A DNA stretch of 38,348 bases from Candidatus Saccharimonadota bacterium (GTDB lineage Bacteria; Patescibacteriota; Saccharimonadia; Saccharimonadales; Saccharimonadaceae). Below are positions 7,233 through 16,231 of this stretch, one piece after another (position 1 is the first letter of the stretch; every line of letters starts with the position of its first letter). The position numbers and the translations under genes were made by a program. The stretch covers positions 1-38,348 of the forward strand of contig JAFWNJ010000012.1 in assembly GCA_017510425.1 (NCBI GenBank), in the 5' to 3' direction. The notes under the pieces are model-generated. The model made no database searches. It had not been told where the DNA came from and was given only the letters and a program-made list of their open reading frames with translations.

Positions 7233-9173
7233 ATGAAATCTAGATTTGTGAGCTTCTTGTTGCCTGGCGGTATGGTAGGAGTGACTGTACTGGTGGGCGG
7301 AATACTAACTCTACCTAAGGCTATGGCAGACGATTCTAGTGTATCTACAGCTACAATTACAGTACCTATGGCCTGTTCTATGTCTAGTACGACCGATACT
7401 GCTCATACAGCAGAAGTCCCTAATGGTATAGATTCCCGTGGACAAGATTATTATCCTGATGGTATTGGACAAACTACACTTAAAGTCTATTGTAATGATA
7501 ATGAAGGATTCTCTGTCTATGCAGTAGGATATTCTGATGATACATTAGGAAATACATATCTTAGAGATAGTACCTTAGGACAAACTAGTGATATTCTAAC
7601 TAGTACTACATTCACTGGTAATACTTCAGCCTGGGCGATGAAGATAGGTGTAACATCTGGTACTTACACTCCTACTATTGCCGGAAGTACTGGAGACTCT
7701 GAGAAACAATCTGGCGATACTGACTATAGTAATTGGGCAGCCGTACCATCTACCTATAATAGAGTAGCCTATAGAAATTCTGGTACTGATGTAGATAATA
7801 ATAGTATCTATACAGAAGGAGCTAGAGTTACTACTACCTATGCTGTCTACATTAGTCCTACCCAGAAAGCTGGTACATATATCGGACAAGTTAAATACAC
7901 CCTACTTCATCCTGCTTCTGAAGAACCATTAAGACCACAACCCTCTACTGCAGGATATATTAATTACTATGCTAATGCTAAGACTGCTGAAGGTACGATG
8001 GGAAGGCAAGCGGCTACTGACGGCAGTACTAAGACATTGTTCGCTTCCAATTTCTCCCGCGAAGGCTATGGCTTCGCAGGCTGGAGTGATGCTTATGATT
8101 ATGAGACTAATCCAAATGCCAACTTCTATGGTCCAAATGAAGACATCACAGTCCCTACTGGTACTACTGCTAATGGACTAGCCCTTTATGCTGTCTGGAT
8201 TAAATCCGCCGGTAATCTTCAAGACCCAAGTAAAGTCGCTGAACTTTGTGGTACTAATGGTAGTTTAACTGCTGCAGTCTATAATGATGAAGACGACCAA
8301 GACGAATCCACTTGGTCCATTAATGCAAATCTATCCAGTATCTCCGCTCTCACCGACACACGAGATAACCAGACCTATGCTATCGCCAAACTCACGGATG
8401 GTAACTGCTGGATGATAGAAAACTTAAGACTAGCTGATACCCATCAGGAAGGAGTAAACACTATACCTACTACTCTTACCGTAGCTAATACTAATAATCC
8501 ATTAAACGATAATGATCCAACTAATCCAACCGTCACACTAAAACATAATTATAGTGACACCGATACCTATCCGACACTCTCCGCTACCAGTTCAGATGCT
8601 ACTAGTTGGTGTACAACTAACTCTGCCGCCTGCTTTGACCAATCTAGACTTAGAACTGATAGTACTGCTAGTAGGGTCTCATACACCAATACCCAGACCA
8701 TGTCTACTAGTGCAAATCTATACTCATATGGCAACTATTATAACTGGTATTCCGTCACAGCAGGAAATGGCACCTATAGCAAGTCTAGCGGTAACACTGC
8801 TGGTGATCTTTGTCCAGCTGGTTGGCATCTTCCGACTGGTACTGGTACTGGTGAATTCGGTGTACTTAGTAATAGCCTTGGTGGCTTGCAAAGCAATGGC
8901 ACGGCACAAACAATGTCCAGCTCAACTTCTCCAACTGTAGCTATAATGCTTAAGAGAATTCGTCATTTCCCGAATAATCTTCTCTACTCGGGCTACGTGA
9001 ATGGCGCCTCCATTAGCAATCGTGGTAGCAACGGGAGCTATTGGTCGTCTACGGCGAACGGTATTAGCAGCGCCTACAACCTGGCCCTCTACTCTTCTAA
9101 CATCTACCCAGGTACAAACGGCAGCAGCAAGTATACCGGAAGGGCGGCCCGCTGTATAGCTAGTGCGCAGTAG
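7233..9173 (+). CDS. Secreted FISUMP-domain protein with InlB-type repeat and variable-looking C-terminus
   Basis: A 646-residue exported protein. The N-terminus is a signal peptide (membrane stretch about 9-27, likely cleavage after MA at 31-32). A beta-rich Ser/Thr domain occupies about 33-235. At about 241-325 lies an InlB B-repeat/Flg_new-like unit (INYYANAK...FAGWSDA...LALYAVWIK). From about 362 to the end is the 'Fibrobacter succinogenes major paralogous domain', seen as TRDNQTYAIAKL, NCWMIENLRL and LCPAGWHLPTGTG, ending in YWSST and AARC. This C-type-lectin-like fold is a common surface-binding scaffold. Base composition changes sharply near 8950, from A/T-rich codons to GC-rich NNC codons. 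Confidence 0.85.
   Translation: MKSRFVSFLLPGGMVGVTVLVGGILTLPKAMADDSSVSTATITVPMACSMSSTTDTAHTAEVPNGIDSRGQDYYPDGIGQTTLKVYCNDNEGFSVYAVGYSDDTLGNTYLRDSTLGQTSDILTSTTFTGNTSAWAMKIGVTSGTYTPTIAGSTGDSEKQSGDTDYSNWAAVPSTYNRVAYRNSGTDVDNNSIYTEGARVTTTYAVYISPTQKAGTYIGQVKYTLLHPASEEPLRPQPSTAGYINYYANAKTAEGTMGRQAATDGSTKTLFASNFSREGYGFAGWSDAYDYETNPNANFYGPNEDITVPTGTTANGLALYAVWIKSAGNLQDPSKVAELCGTNGSLTAAVYNDEDDQDESTWSINANLSSISALTDTRDNQTYAIAKLTDGNCWMIENLRLADTHQEGVNTIPTTLTVANTNNPLNDNDPTNPTVTLKHNYSDTDTYPTLSATSSDATSWCTTNSAACFDQSRLRTDSTASRVSYTNTQTMSTSANLYSYGNYYNWYSVTAGNGTYSKSSGNTAGDLCPAGWHLPTGTGTGEFGVLSNSLGGLQSNGTAQTMSSSTSPTVAIMLKRIRHFPNNLLYSGYVNGASISNRGSNGSYWSSTANGISSAYNLALYSSNIYPGTNGSSKYTGRAARCIASAQ
8955..9161 (+). other. 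Candidate DGR-type variable region in the FISUMP gene
   Basis: The last ~65 codons, around the invariant YWSST, are dominated by AGC, AAC, TAC, GCC, CTC, ATC and GGC. These are the codons expected when adenines of AAC-rich template codons are randomised. The region ends in the GC-rich AGGGCGGCCCGC, which sits where an IMH-like site would. There is no reverse transcriptase or template repeat in this window, so the system would have to act from elsewhere. Confidence 0.45.
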
Positions 9174-9281
9174 TTTTAGCGTAGTTCGGATCAAACAAAG
9201 TCTAATTGAAGCCTTCGATAAGGAGTGTAGGTTTGGGATAAGGATTAGTGAAATTGCCGGTTTAAAATAATGCAAAGATAG

Positions 9282-9289
9282 TGTATAAT
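9282..9289 (+). promoter_or_regulatory. serS -10 promoter element
   Basis: TATAAT (9284-9289), preceded directly by TG. It ends 9 bases before the serS ATG. No convincing -35. Confidence 0.5.
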
Positions 9290-9298
9290 GGCTATATC

Positions 9299-10543
9299 AT
9301 GTTAGATATAAAATTTATTCGAGAAAATTTGGATTTGGTAGAGAAATCCACGAGAGAAAAGGGGTATAAAACAAACATTGGTGATATCCTGAAGCTTGAT
9401 GACGAGCGCAAGAAGGTACTGATTGAAGTAGAGACACTACGTAAGGAACGCAATGAGATTGCGGCGAAGATGAAGGGTGGCAAGCCGGCAGCGGAGCTGA
9501 TTGAGCGCGGTAAGGCGATTAAGGAAGAGCTGGCGGAGAAAGAAAGCGCGCTTTCATCTGCCGAATCTAGGTTAAATGAAGCCCTGAAGACGGTGCCTAA
9601 TATTATTTTCGATGACGTGCCGCTAGGGGGTGAAGAATGCTCAGTAGAGGTGAAAAAATGGGGTGAACATCACAAGACTGGTGTGGACCATCTGGATTAT
9701 GCGGTGAGCCGGGATTGGCTGGATTTTGAAAGGGGAGCGAAGGTCGCGGGGGCGAAGTTCTACTACCTGAAGGGTGGCTTGGCCCTACTTGAGAATGCGT
9801 TGTTACAGTATGGACTATCGAAAGTACTTGAGCACGGCTTTACCTTCATGACGGTGCCGGATATGGTGTGTGGTAGAGTACTGGAGGGGTGTGGATTCAA
9901 TCCGCGAAGCTCGGAGCAGTCGGATGAGTATTATATCGAAGGTGAGGATTTAGCCTTAATCGCGACGGCCGAGATGCCACTTACTGGTTACCATATGGAT
10001 GAGATTATTGATGAGGATAAGCTGCCGCTATTCTATGCAGGGTATTCGCCGTGTTTTCGTAAGGAAGCGGGGGCAGCTGGTAAGTATACGAGGGGGCTAT
10101 TTAGAGTACATCAGTTTAATAAGCTGGAGATGTATGCTTTCTGTTTGCCAGAGCAGAGTAAGGAGATTCATGAGAAGATTCTGACGATTGAGGAAGAGAT
10201 TTGGCAAGAGCTGGGGGTGCCGTACCATATTATTAATATAGCGGCGGGGGATCTCGGGGCGCCAGCGGCGAAGAAGTATGACATGGAATACTGGTCGCCG
10301 GTGAATCAGAAATATCAGGAGATTACTTCGTGTTCCAACTGTACCGATTTCCAGGCTCGGTCGGTGAACTGCAGGGTGAGGCGTAAGGATGGTACGATTG
10401 AGTTTGTACATACTCTCAATGGGACGGCTATTTCATTAGCGCGGGCTTTGGTGGTGATACTGGAAAACTATGCCGTAGAGGGTGGGAAACTAAAAGTGCC
10501 GAAAGTTTTGCAGCCGTATCTAGGTGGTAAAGAAGAATTATGA
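9299..10543 (+). CDS. serS: Seryl-tRNA synthetase
   Basis: A 414-residue class II synthetase that charges tRNA-Ser. The N-terminus (MLDIKFIREN) leads into a long antiparallel coiled coil at about 28-100. Motif 2 is seen as CFRKEAGAAGKYTRGLFRVHQFNKLE and motif 3 as NGTAISLARALVVILENY, the usual seryl forms. The start at 9299 is chosen because the family begins MLDI and because the six codons upstream belong to the promoter. It ends in TGA, evidence that UGA is a true stop here. hpf follows after 10 bases. Confidence 0.96.
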   Translation: MLDIKFIRENLDLVEKSTREKGYKTNIGDILKLDDERKKVLIEVETLRKERNEIAAKMKGGKPAAELIERGKAIKEELAEKESALSSAESRLNEALKTVPNIIFDDVPLGGEECSVEVKKWGEHHKTGVDHLDYAVSRDWLDFERGAKVAGAKFYYLKGGLALLENALLQYGLSKVLEHGFTFMTVPDMVCGRVLEGCGFNPRSSEQSDEYYIEGEDLALIATAEMPLTGYHMDEIIDEDKLPLFYAGYSPCFRKEAGAAGKYTRGLFRVHQFNKLEMYAFCLPEQSKEIHEKILTIEEEIWQELGVPYHIINIAAGDLGAPAAKKYDMEYWSPVNQKYQEITSCSNCTDFQARSVNCRVRRKDGTIEFVHTLNGTAISLARALVVILENYAVEGGKLKVPKVLQPYLGGKEEL

Positions 10544-10553
10544 AAGGAATAAA

Positions 10554-10919
10554 ATGATAGAAAAAATCGATATTACTGGTAATGGTTACAGGATAGAAGA
10601 GCCGTTTAAGAAGTATGCTCAGAAAAGAATCGGCAAGCTGGATAGGTACATGCCGAGGGGCTACAAGAAGGACATTGTTTGTAAAATAGTAGTGGCGGAA
10701 ATCGGGAAAAGCAAGAATAGCGACAAGTACGAGATTTCGGCAGCAATGGAGATTCCTGGTGGCAAGGTAATCGCAGCGCGGGATGAATGTACTAACGTAT
10801 TTGCGGGGGTGGATTTAGTGGAGGCGAAGCTGCTTGGTCAGATTCGTAGATATAAATTAGAGGTGCAACCACATCGCCAGAAAAGAGGATTAAAAGGTCT
10901 CTTTATTAAGAGAAAATAA
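10554..10919 (+). CDS. hpf: Ribosome hibernation promoting factor, short form (HPF/YfiA family)
   Basis: A 121-residue protein with the beta-alpha-beta-beta-beta-alpha plan of the S30AE family. It starts IDITGNGYRIEEPFKKYAQKR, includes KLDRYMP, and ends in a helix followed by a basic tail (HRQKRGLKGLFIKRK). Family members bind the 30S decoding region and idle the ribosome. The length fits short HPF, without the dimerising C-terminal domain of long HPF. AAGGA lies 5 bases before the ATG at 10554; the longer frame would overlap serS. It is in an operon with serS and perhaps secA. Confidence 0.9.
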   Translation: MIEKIDITGNGYRIEEPFKKYAQKRIGKLDRYMPRGYKKDIVCKIVVAEIGKSKNSDKYEISAAMEIPGGKVIAARDECTNVFAGVDLVEAKLLGQIRRYKLEVQPHRQKRGLKGLFIKRK

Positions 10920-10921
10920 TG

Positions 10922-10930
10922 TGGTAAAAT
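10922..10930 (+). promoter_or_regulatory. Possible internal promoter before secA
   Basis: TGGTAAAAT is an extended -10 form just after the hpf stop, 20 bases before the secA ATG. A GGAG ribosome-binding site lies between them. There is no clear -35. Confidence 0.35.
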
Positions 10931-10950
10931 AGGGGGAAATTGGAGTTAAT

Positions 10951-13674
10951 ATGGCACGAAAAGAAAAGAAACCGACAGACAAGTTGGCAGATAAGACTGC
11001 ACTTACGAAATTCTTACAAGGGGTGTTTGGTGATGCCCAGAAGAAGACCTTAAAGAGGCTCTGGAAGCGAGCGCAAGAGATTACTAAGCTAGAGCCTAAA
11101 TATGAGGCGATGAGCGATGAAGATTTGCAAGCTCAGACTGATATTTTTCGGGCGAAGATTGATAAAGCTCTTAAGACCGCAAGAGCCGAGCAGGGTATTA
11201 ATAAGACCGGCAAGAAGCGTGCCCCGATTGATGATAAGAAGATTTTGAATGATTTACTACCTGATGCTTTCGCGGTAGCTAGGGAGGCGGCGAAGCGTAC
11301 GATAGGGCTTAGGCCATACGATGTGCAGCTGATTGGTGGTATGGTACTACATGAAGGCGCGGTAGCCGAGATGAAGACTGGTGAAGGTAAGACTCTCGTG
11401 GCCATGCTCCCGGCTTATCTTAATGGTTTGACTGGGCGTGGTGTGCATGTAGTGACCGTGAACGATTATCTGGCGCAGCGTGATGCGGGATGGAACGGAC
11501 CGATTTATGACTATTTGGGCTTATCGGTAGGCGTGATTATTAATGAGGCTTCGTTTATTTATGATAGTGATTATGAGAATGAGGGGCATGATGATGAGAG
11601 GTTTTTGCATCTGAAACCCTGTACACGTAAGGAAGCTTATAATGCGGATATTACCTATGGTACCAATAATGAGTTCGGGTTTGACTATCTGCGTGATAAC
11701 ATGGCGAGCGAGGTGCAATACCTGCGCCAGCGGGAGTTGAATTTTGCGATCGTGGATGAGGTGGATTCGATCTTGATTGATGAGGCGAGGACACCGCTGA
11801 TTATCAGTGCACCGGCAGGAGACAATCCGGAGAGCTATTATCAATTTGCGAAGGTGGCGGCGAGGCTGACACCAGAAGATTATATTTTCGACGAGAAGAG
11901 GCGTTCGGTGACCTTGACGGATAAGGGGATTGAGAAGGTTCAGGAGATACTGGGAGTCGACAATCTATATTCGACGAAGAATATGAGACTGGTCTATCAT
12001 TTGGAACAGGCAATTCGGGCCGAAGTTATCTTCAAGCGTGATAAGGATTACGTGGTAACAAATTCTGGCGAAGTGATTATTGTGGACGAGCACACTGGTC
12101 GTTTAATGCAGGGGCGGCGCTATAATGAGGGATTACATCAGGCGATTGAGGCGAAGGAAGGCGTGGTGGTAAAGCAAGAATCGATGACACTGGCCACGAT
12201 TTCGTTCCAGAATTTCTTTAGGTTATATAAGAAGTTATCTGGTATGACGGGTACGGCTTTCACGGAGGCGGAAGAATTCCAGCAGATTTATGCGCTGGAC
12301 GTAGTGCAGATACCACCGAATAAACCGATTATTCGTGTGGATAAGGATGATTTAATTTATAAGACGAAGGCTGGTAAGCTGAAGGCGATTGCGGATGAAA
12401 TTGCGAAATATCATAAGAAGGGTCAGCCGGTATTGGTTGGCTCTGGCTCGATTGCCAATAACGAAGAGATTGCGAGATACCTAGACCAGTATAATTTGCC
12501 GTATGAAATATTGAATGCGAAGAACAATGAGCGTGAAGCAGCGATTATTGCGAAGGCAGGCGAGAAGGGTGCGATTACGCTAGCTACTAACATGGCGGGG
12601 CGTGGTACAGATATTAAGCTGGGTGAGGGCGTACGTGAACTGGGCGGGCTAGTGGTGATTGGTTCGGAGAGGCATGATTCCAGGCGAGTGGACAATCAGC
12701 TAAGAGGTCGTGGTGGACGTCAGGGCGATCCTGGCACGACACAGTTCTTTGTTAGCTGTGAAGACGATTTGATGCGAATTTTCCAGGGTGATAGAGTAAA
12801 GATGTTAATGACGAGACTAGGTGTGGATGAGGATACGCCGATTCAGACTAAAGCGATTTCGAAGACCCTTGAAGCAGCCCAGAAGAGAATCGAAGGATTT
12901 AACTTTGATTCACGTAAGAATGTGGTGCAGTACGATAACGTGATTAATCGGCACCGCAAGGTTGTGTATATGATGCGCCGGAAGATTCTGGAGGGTGACG
13001 ATATTTATCCGGAGATTCAGAGATTAATGCGCGACGAGGTGAAGATGCTGACTGAATTCTCATCAAGGGTGAATAAGAATTTCGACGAAGAATTTAAGGC
13101 GGTGTTTGATTTTGACGATGACCTAATTCATGGTATTGGGCTGAAGCGCAAAGAGAAGGAGCGTGAGAAATTGGCGCTCGAGGCGGTCGAAGAGGCTTAC
13201 AGCAAGAAGGAAGACGAGTTTGGGTCGGAGACTATGCGTAAAGTGGAGCGCGAAGTGTATCTTAAAGTCCTAGATACTCTGTGGATGCAACATCTTGAGA
13301 ATATGCAGCACCTGCGCGAGGGGATTCATTGGCGCTCAGTAGGGCAGAGAGACCCACTAGTAGAGTACCGCTCGGAATCCCAGAAGCTGTTCGATGGACT
13401 ACAGAGAAACTTGCGTGAAGAAGTACTGAAGATTTTGCTCACGATTACTCCGGCTGAAGCTGCGGCTGATAATGCAATGGATGGCGAGGAATACGAATCC
13501 GAGCTGACTAAGATGGCTGAGACTCAGACTGAGCGAGGTGTTAACGAAATATCTAAAGGCGAGAAGAACTTGGACGATGAATTTAGGAAGTCCGCTCCAA
13601 AGCGTACTGTGGTAAAGAGCAAGAAGAAGAAAGCTAAATCGAAGAAGAAAAGATCTAACCATAAGAAACGATAG
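10951..13674 (+). CDS. secA: Preprotein translocase ATPase SecA
   Basis: A 907-residue motor that drives unfolded preproteins through SecYEG. It shows GGMVLHEGAVAEMKTGEGKT (Walker A), VDEVDSILIDEARTPLIIS (DEAD-like Walker B), SGMTGTAFTEAEEF, then TNMAGRGTDIKLG and QLRGRGGRQGDPGTTQF in the second nucleotide domain. The helical wing and scaffold follow (RRKILEGDDIYPEIQ; LDTLWMQHLENMQHLREGIHWRSVGQRDPL). The C-terminus is a lysine-rich tail (KSKKKKAKSKKKRSNHKKR). It lacks the usual CxCxSGxxxxxC(H/C) zinc finger for SecB and lipid binding. An insertion around residue 85-100 near the N-terminus is rich in Lys. Confidence 0.97.
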   Translation: MARKEKKPTDKLADKTALTKFLQGVFGDAQKKTLKRLWKRAQEITKLEPKYEAMSDEDLQAQTDIFRAKIDKALKTARAEQGINKTGKKRAPIDDKKILNDLLPDAFAVAREAAKRTIGLRPYDVQLIGGMVLHEGAVAEMKTGEGKTLVAMLPAYLNGLTGRGVHVVTVNDYLAQRDAGWNGPIYDYLGLSVGVIINEASFIYDSDYENEGHDDERFLHLKPCTRKEAYNADITYGTNNEFGFDYLRDNMASEVQYLRQRELNFAIVDEVDSILIDEARTPLIISAPAGDNPESYYQFAKVAARLTPEDYIFDEKRRSVTLTDKGIEKVQEILGVDNLYSTKNMRLVYHLEQAIRAEVIFKRDKDYVVTNSGEVIIVDEHTGRLMQGRRYNEGLHQAIEAKEGVVVKQESMTLATISFQNFFRLYKKLSGMTGTAFTEAEEFQQIYALDVVQIPPNKPIIRVDKDDLIYKTKAGKLKAIADEIAKYHKKGQPVLVGSGSIANNEEIARYLDQYNLPYEILNAKNNEREAAIIAKAGEKGAITLATNMAGRGTDIKLGEGVRELGGLVVIGSERHDSRRVDNQLRGRGGRQGDPGTTQFFVSCEDDLMRIFQGDRVKMLMTRLGVDEDTPIQTKAISKTLEAAQKRIEGFNFDSRKNVVQYDNVINRHRKVVYMMRRKILEGDDIYPEIQRLMRDEVKMLTEFSSRVNKNFDEEFKAVFDFDDDLIHGIGLKRKEKEREKLALEAVEEAYSKKEDEFGSETMRKVEREVYLKVLDTLWMQHLENMQHLREGIHWRSVGQRDPLVEYRSESQKLFDGLQRNLREEVLKILLTITPAEAAADNAMDGEEYESELTKMAETQTERGVNEISKGEKNLDDEFRKSAPKRTVVKSKKKKAKSKKKRSNHKKR

Positions 13675-13703
13675 TTTCTTCGTGGATGGCGGTGGAATAA
13701 TAG

Positions 13704-14975
13704 ATGAAACATTCAGTTGAAGAGATAACGCTTAAAAATGGTGCAAAGGGGCTTCTAATAGATGTTCCTGGTGCAAGTGTGATGTCGACTAGGATTCAGT
13801 TCCGGGCCGGGATGATGTATGCCAAGAATAAAGATGTTTATGAGATACCACACTTAGTGGAACATTTAGCCTTCGGTGCGAATGCGAAATTTAAGGATGA
13901 GCAGGCTTTCGAGGCGGAGTTTACGAAGAATGGTGCCTATCATAATGCCTGGACATCGGATATTTCGGTATGCTACGAGACGGAATGTGCGGATTTCGAG
14001 TGGGAAAGGATAATGGATTTGCAACAAGTCTCGATCGCGGAGCCGAGATTTAACGAGGAGGAGCTACGTTCGGAGAAAGCCAATGTGAAGTCGGAACTAA
14101 CTGGCTACATGAATGATTATTATAGATTATTGTGGCCGCGGGTGCAGCAGGCGGTAGGCGAGGATATTTTAGATTTGCCGGAGAGAATCAAGACTATTAG
14201 TAATATCGAGCTGAAGGATATTCGGGAACACTACAGGCGCACGCATACGGCGAAGAATATGATGTTTATCATTGCTGGTAAGATACGTGGGCGCAAACAT
14301 AAAATCATTAAGACTTTAAACGATTGGAAGCTAAGAGAAGGGGAGAAATTTGAGATTCCGCTTTCGGATCTACATTCGTCTGATGCAGTGTCAATCAGGC
14401 GAAAAGATGCCTCGAACATTACCTTCGGCTTTTCCTTGGTAACGCCTAGACATTTGGAGCCGAGCGAGGTCTTTGCGATGAATTGTCTCAACCATATCCT
14501 AAACGGGACAATGAATTCGAAAATATTCGGAGCCGCAAGGAAGCGAGGATTGGTATATGGGATGGGGTCGTCGGTGGCATCGAATGCGCATAATTCGTAT
14601 TGGGATTTCGACGGGGAAGTGAACGTGGAAAATGCCGAGGCGCTGTTCGAGTTAATCCAAACTGAGCTAATGAAAACATTAAATGGTGAAATCCTGGACA
14701 TGGATTTTCTAGCGGCGAAATCGTATGCGCTGGGTAGATTCCAGATGGGGGCACAAACGGTAGGGCAGATTGCAGATTACTATGCGGATAGTTACTTTAC
14801 CAACGAGACGATTGAGCGCTATGATGATATGCCGAATCTGATTAAAGGGATTGATAAGTTCAAGATGATTGAGCTAGCACGAGAGTTTGCGGGGTCAGGA
14901 ATTAAGGGTTTCGCGGCAGTGTCATCGGTGGAAAAAGCGGTGATAAATGAACTGGAAAATAGGTTGAATTTCTAA
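13704..14975 (+). CDS. M16 family zinc peptidase (insulinase-like)
   Basis: A 423-residue two-lobed M16 protein. The inverted zinc motif HLVEH is intact at residues 50-54, and the distal glutamate region EEELRSEKANVKSEL follows about 75 residues later. The C-terminal half has the GAARKRGLVYGMGSSV and GRFQMGAQTVGQIADYY segments typical of the second lobe. Family members degrade peptides or process proteins; the substrate here cannot be read from sequence. No signal peptide is seen, so it is probably cytoplasmic. It follows secA closely and ends 21 bases before the convergent murD. Confidence 0.9.
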   Translation: MKHSVEEITLKNGAKGLLIDVPGASVMSTRIQFRAGMMYAKNKDVYEIPHLVEHLAFGANAKFKDEQAFEAEFTKNGAYHNAWTSDISVCYETECADFEWERIMDLQQVSIAEPRFNEEELRSEKANVKSELTGYMNDYYRLLWPRVQQAVGEDILDLPERIKTISNIELKDIREHYRRTHTAKNMMFIIAGKIRGRKHKIIKTLNDWKLREGEKFEIPLSDLHSSDAVSIRRKDASNITFGFSLVTPRHLEPSEVFAMNCLNHILNGTMNSKIFGAARKRGLVYGMGSSVASNAHNSYWDFDGEVNVENAEALFELIQTELMKTLNGEILDMDFLAAKSYALGRFQMGAQTVGQIADYYADSYFTNETIERYDDMPNLIKGIDKFKMIELAREFAGSGIKGFAAVSSVEKAVINELENRLNF

Positions 14976-14996
14976 TTGGTTTGGTTTGTTCAATGT

Positions 14997-16223
14997 CTAC
15001 AAATTAGCAATTAGAGATTTGTATTGGCTACCTCGATCGTAGACATTCTCAAACATGTCGAAGGATGCAGCGGAAGGTGACATTAAGACGATGGCGGGTT
15101 TGAGTCTTTCGGCTGACTCACGAGCTTCATTAATAGCTTCTTGTAGAGACTCTGTGACAATAAATCTATTATCCTGATATTTTGCGGCTAGAGCGTGCCC
15201 GGATTCGCCGATTAGAACGATGGATTTGACTTGGGGGGCTTGCAAGATTTCGTAGATTTCGGGCAAATCTTGATTGTCGGTCTTATCGCGACCGCCGATG
15301 ATGACGATGAGATTGTCGTTGGGGAAGGCGTTGACAGCTACTCTAGTGGAAGATGGATTGGTGGAGAAATTGTCATCGTAATATTTAATGCCATTTAGTT
15401 CACGTAAGAATTCGAGCCGATGTGGTAGACCTTTGAAACTAGCTAAGCCCTGGATGATTTCGTCTTGGTATTGTTTTAAGTATTCATCTGGTGAGATATT
15501 TTTATAGCTGGCTACGGCGGCGAGAGCAGCCATGGCATTATTTAGATTATGCTCACCGGGAATTTTGACTGCGCTTTTTATGTCTTCGGGTAGATCAAAT
15601 GGATAGGGGATTTTCTGGGCTGGACTTTTGTCTGCGATTTTGACGGATTCGGGGTTCTTACTATAGTAAATTAGGTAATCATCTGGAGTTTGATAACGAC
15701 AGATGTTGGTTTTAGCACTAATGTAATCATCATAGCCGTTATGGACGTTTAAGTGGTCGGGTTCGATGGTTCCGACTACGGCGATATGAGGGGACTCTTC
15801 TAAATCCCAGAGTTGGAAGCTGGATAATTCATAGACTATAACCGAGTTTTCCTTGAGGTCGTCTAGGTTATCGATGGCAGGCTCGCCGATGTTGCCAACG
15901 AGGTGGGCATCTTGGTGACTGGCATCGAGCAGGGATTTAATGAATGAGCAGGTGGTACCTTTACCCTTGGTGGCGGTAACACCGATGATAGGGCAGGGGC
16001 AATGGTCGAAGAAATACTTCGTAACTGAGGTTTCGTTCTTCAAATGAAAAGGCGGGACGGAGGGACTACGAAAAACATAATCAAAAGATGAGAAATCTTC
16101 TTTTTTAAGTTCGTTTGGATTGAAGTTCTCGTAAATGCGACACTCGAGATTATCGTAATGTTTTTTGAAGTAGGCCTCTACGGATTTTCCTTCTTTGCCG
16201 TAGCCAAGTAATAGTATTTTCAT
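14997..16223 (-). CDS. murD: UDP-N-acetylmuramoylalanine--D-glutamate ligase
   Basis: A 408-residue Mur ligase that adds D-Glu to UDP-MurNAc-L-Ala in peptidoglycan precursor synthesis. The N-terminal nucleotide-binding fold is LLLGYGKEGKSVEAYF, the ATP loop is TATKGKGTTCSFIK (near 100-113), the central motif ELSSFQL follows, and the hinge is GEHNLNNAMAALAA. The C-terminal domain begins near DDNFSTNPSSTRVA. It is shorter than the usual ~450 residues. It follows murI by 8 bases, and the pair couples D-Glu production to its use. Confidence 0.92.
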   Translation of the reverse strand: MKILLLGYGKEGKSVEAYFKKHYDNLECRIYENFNPNELKKEDFSSFDYVFRSPSVPPFHLKNETSVTKYFFDHCPCPIIGVTATKGKGTTCSFIKSLLDASHQDAHLVGNIGEPAIDNLDDLKENSVIVYELSSFQLWDLEESPHIAVVGTIEPDHLNVHNGYDDYISAKTNICRYQTPDDYLIYYSKNPESVKIADKSPAQKIPYPFDLPEDIKSAVKIPGEHNLNNAMAALAAVASYKNISPDEYLKQYQDEIIQGLASFKGLPHRLEFLRELNGIKYYDDNFSTNPSSTRVAVNAFPNDNLIVIIGGRDKTDNQDLPEIYEILQAPQVKSIVLIGESGHALAAKYQDNRFIVTESLQEAINEARESAERLKPAIVLMSPSAASFDMFENVYDRGSQYKSLIANL

Positions 16224-16231
16224 AACTATAA

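Noticed and set aside
9174-9281. Template repeat or reverse transcriptase next to the FISUMP gene
   Set aside because: Only about 108 bases without similarity to the C-terminal region or any RT motif.
10541-10543. Recoded UGA (glycine) as in Absconditabacteria/Gracilibacteria
   Set aside because: serS ends cleanly at TGA and RF2 is encoded, so UGA is a stop.
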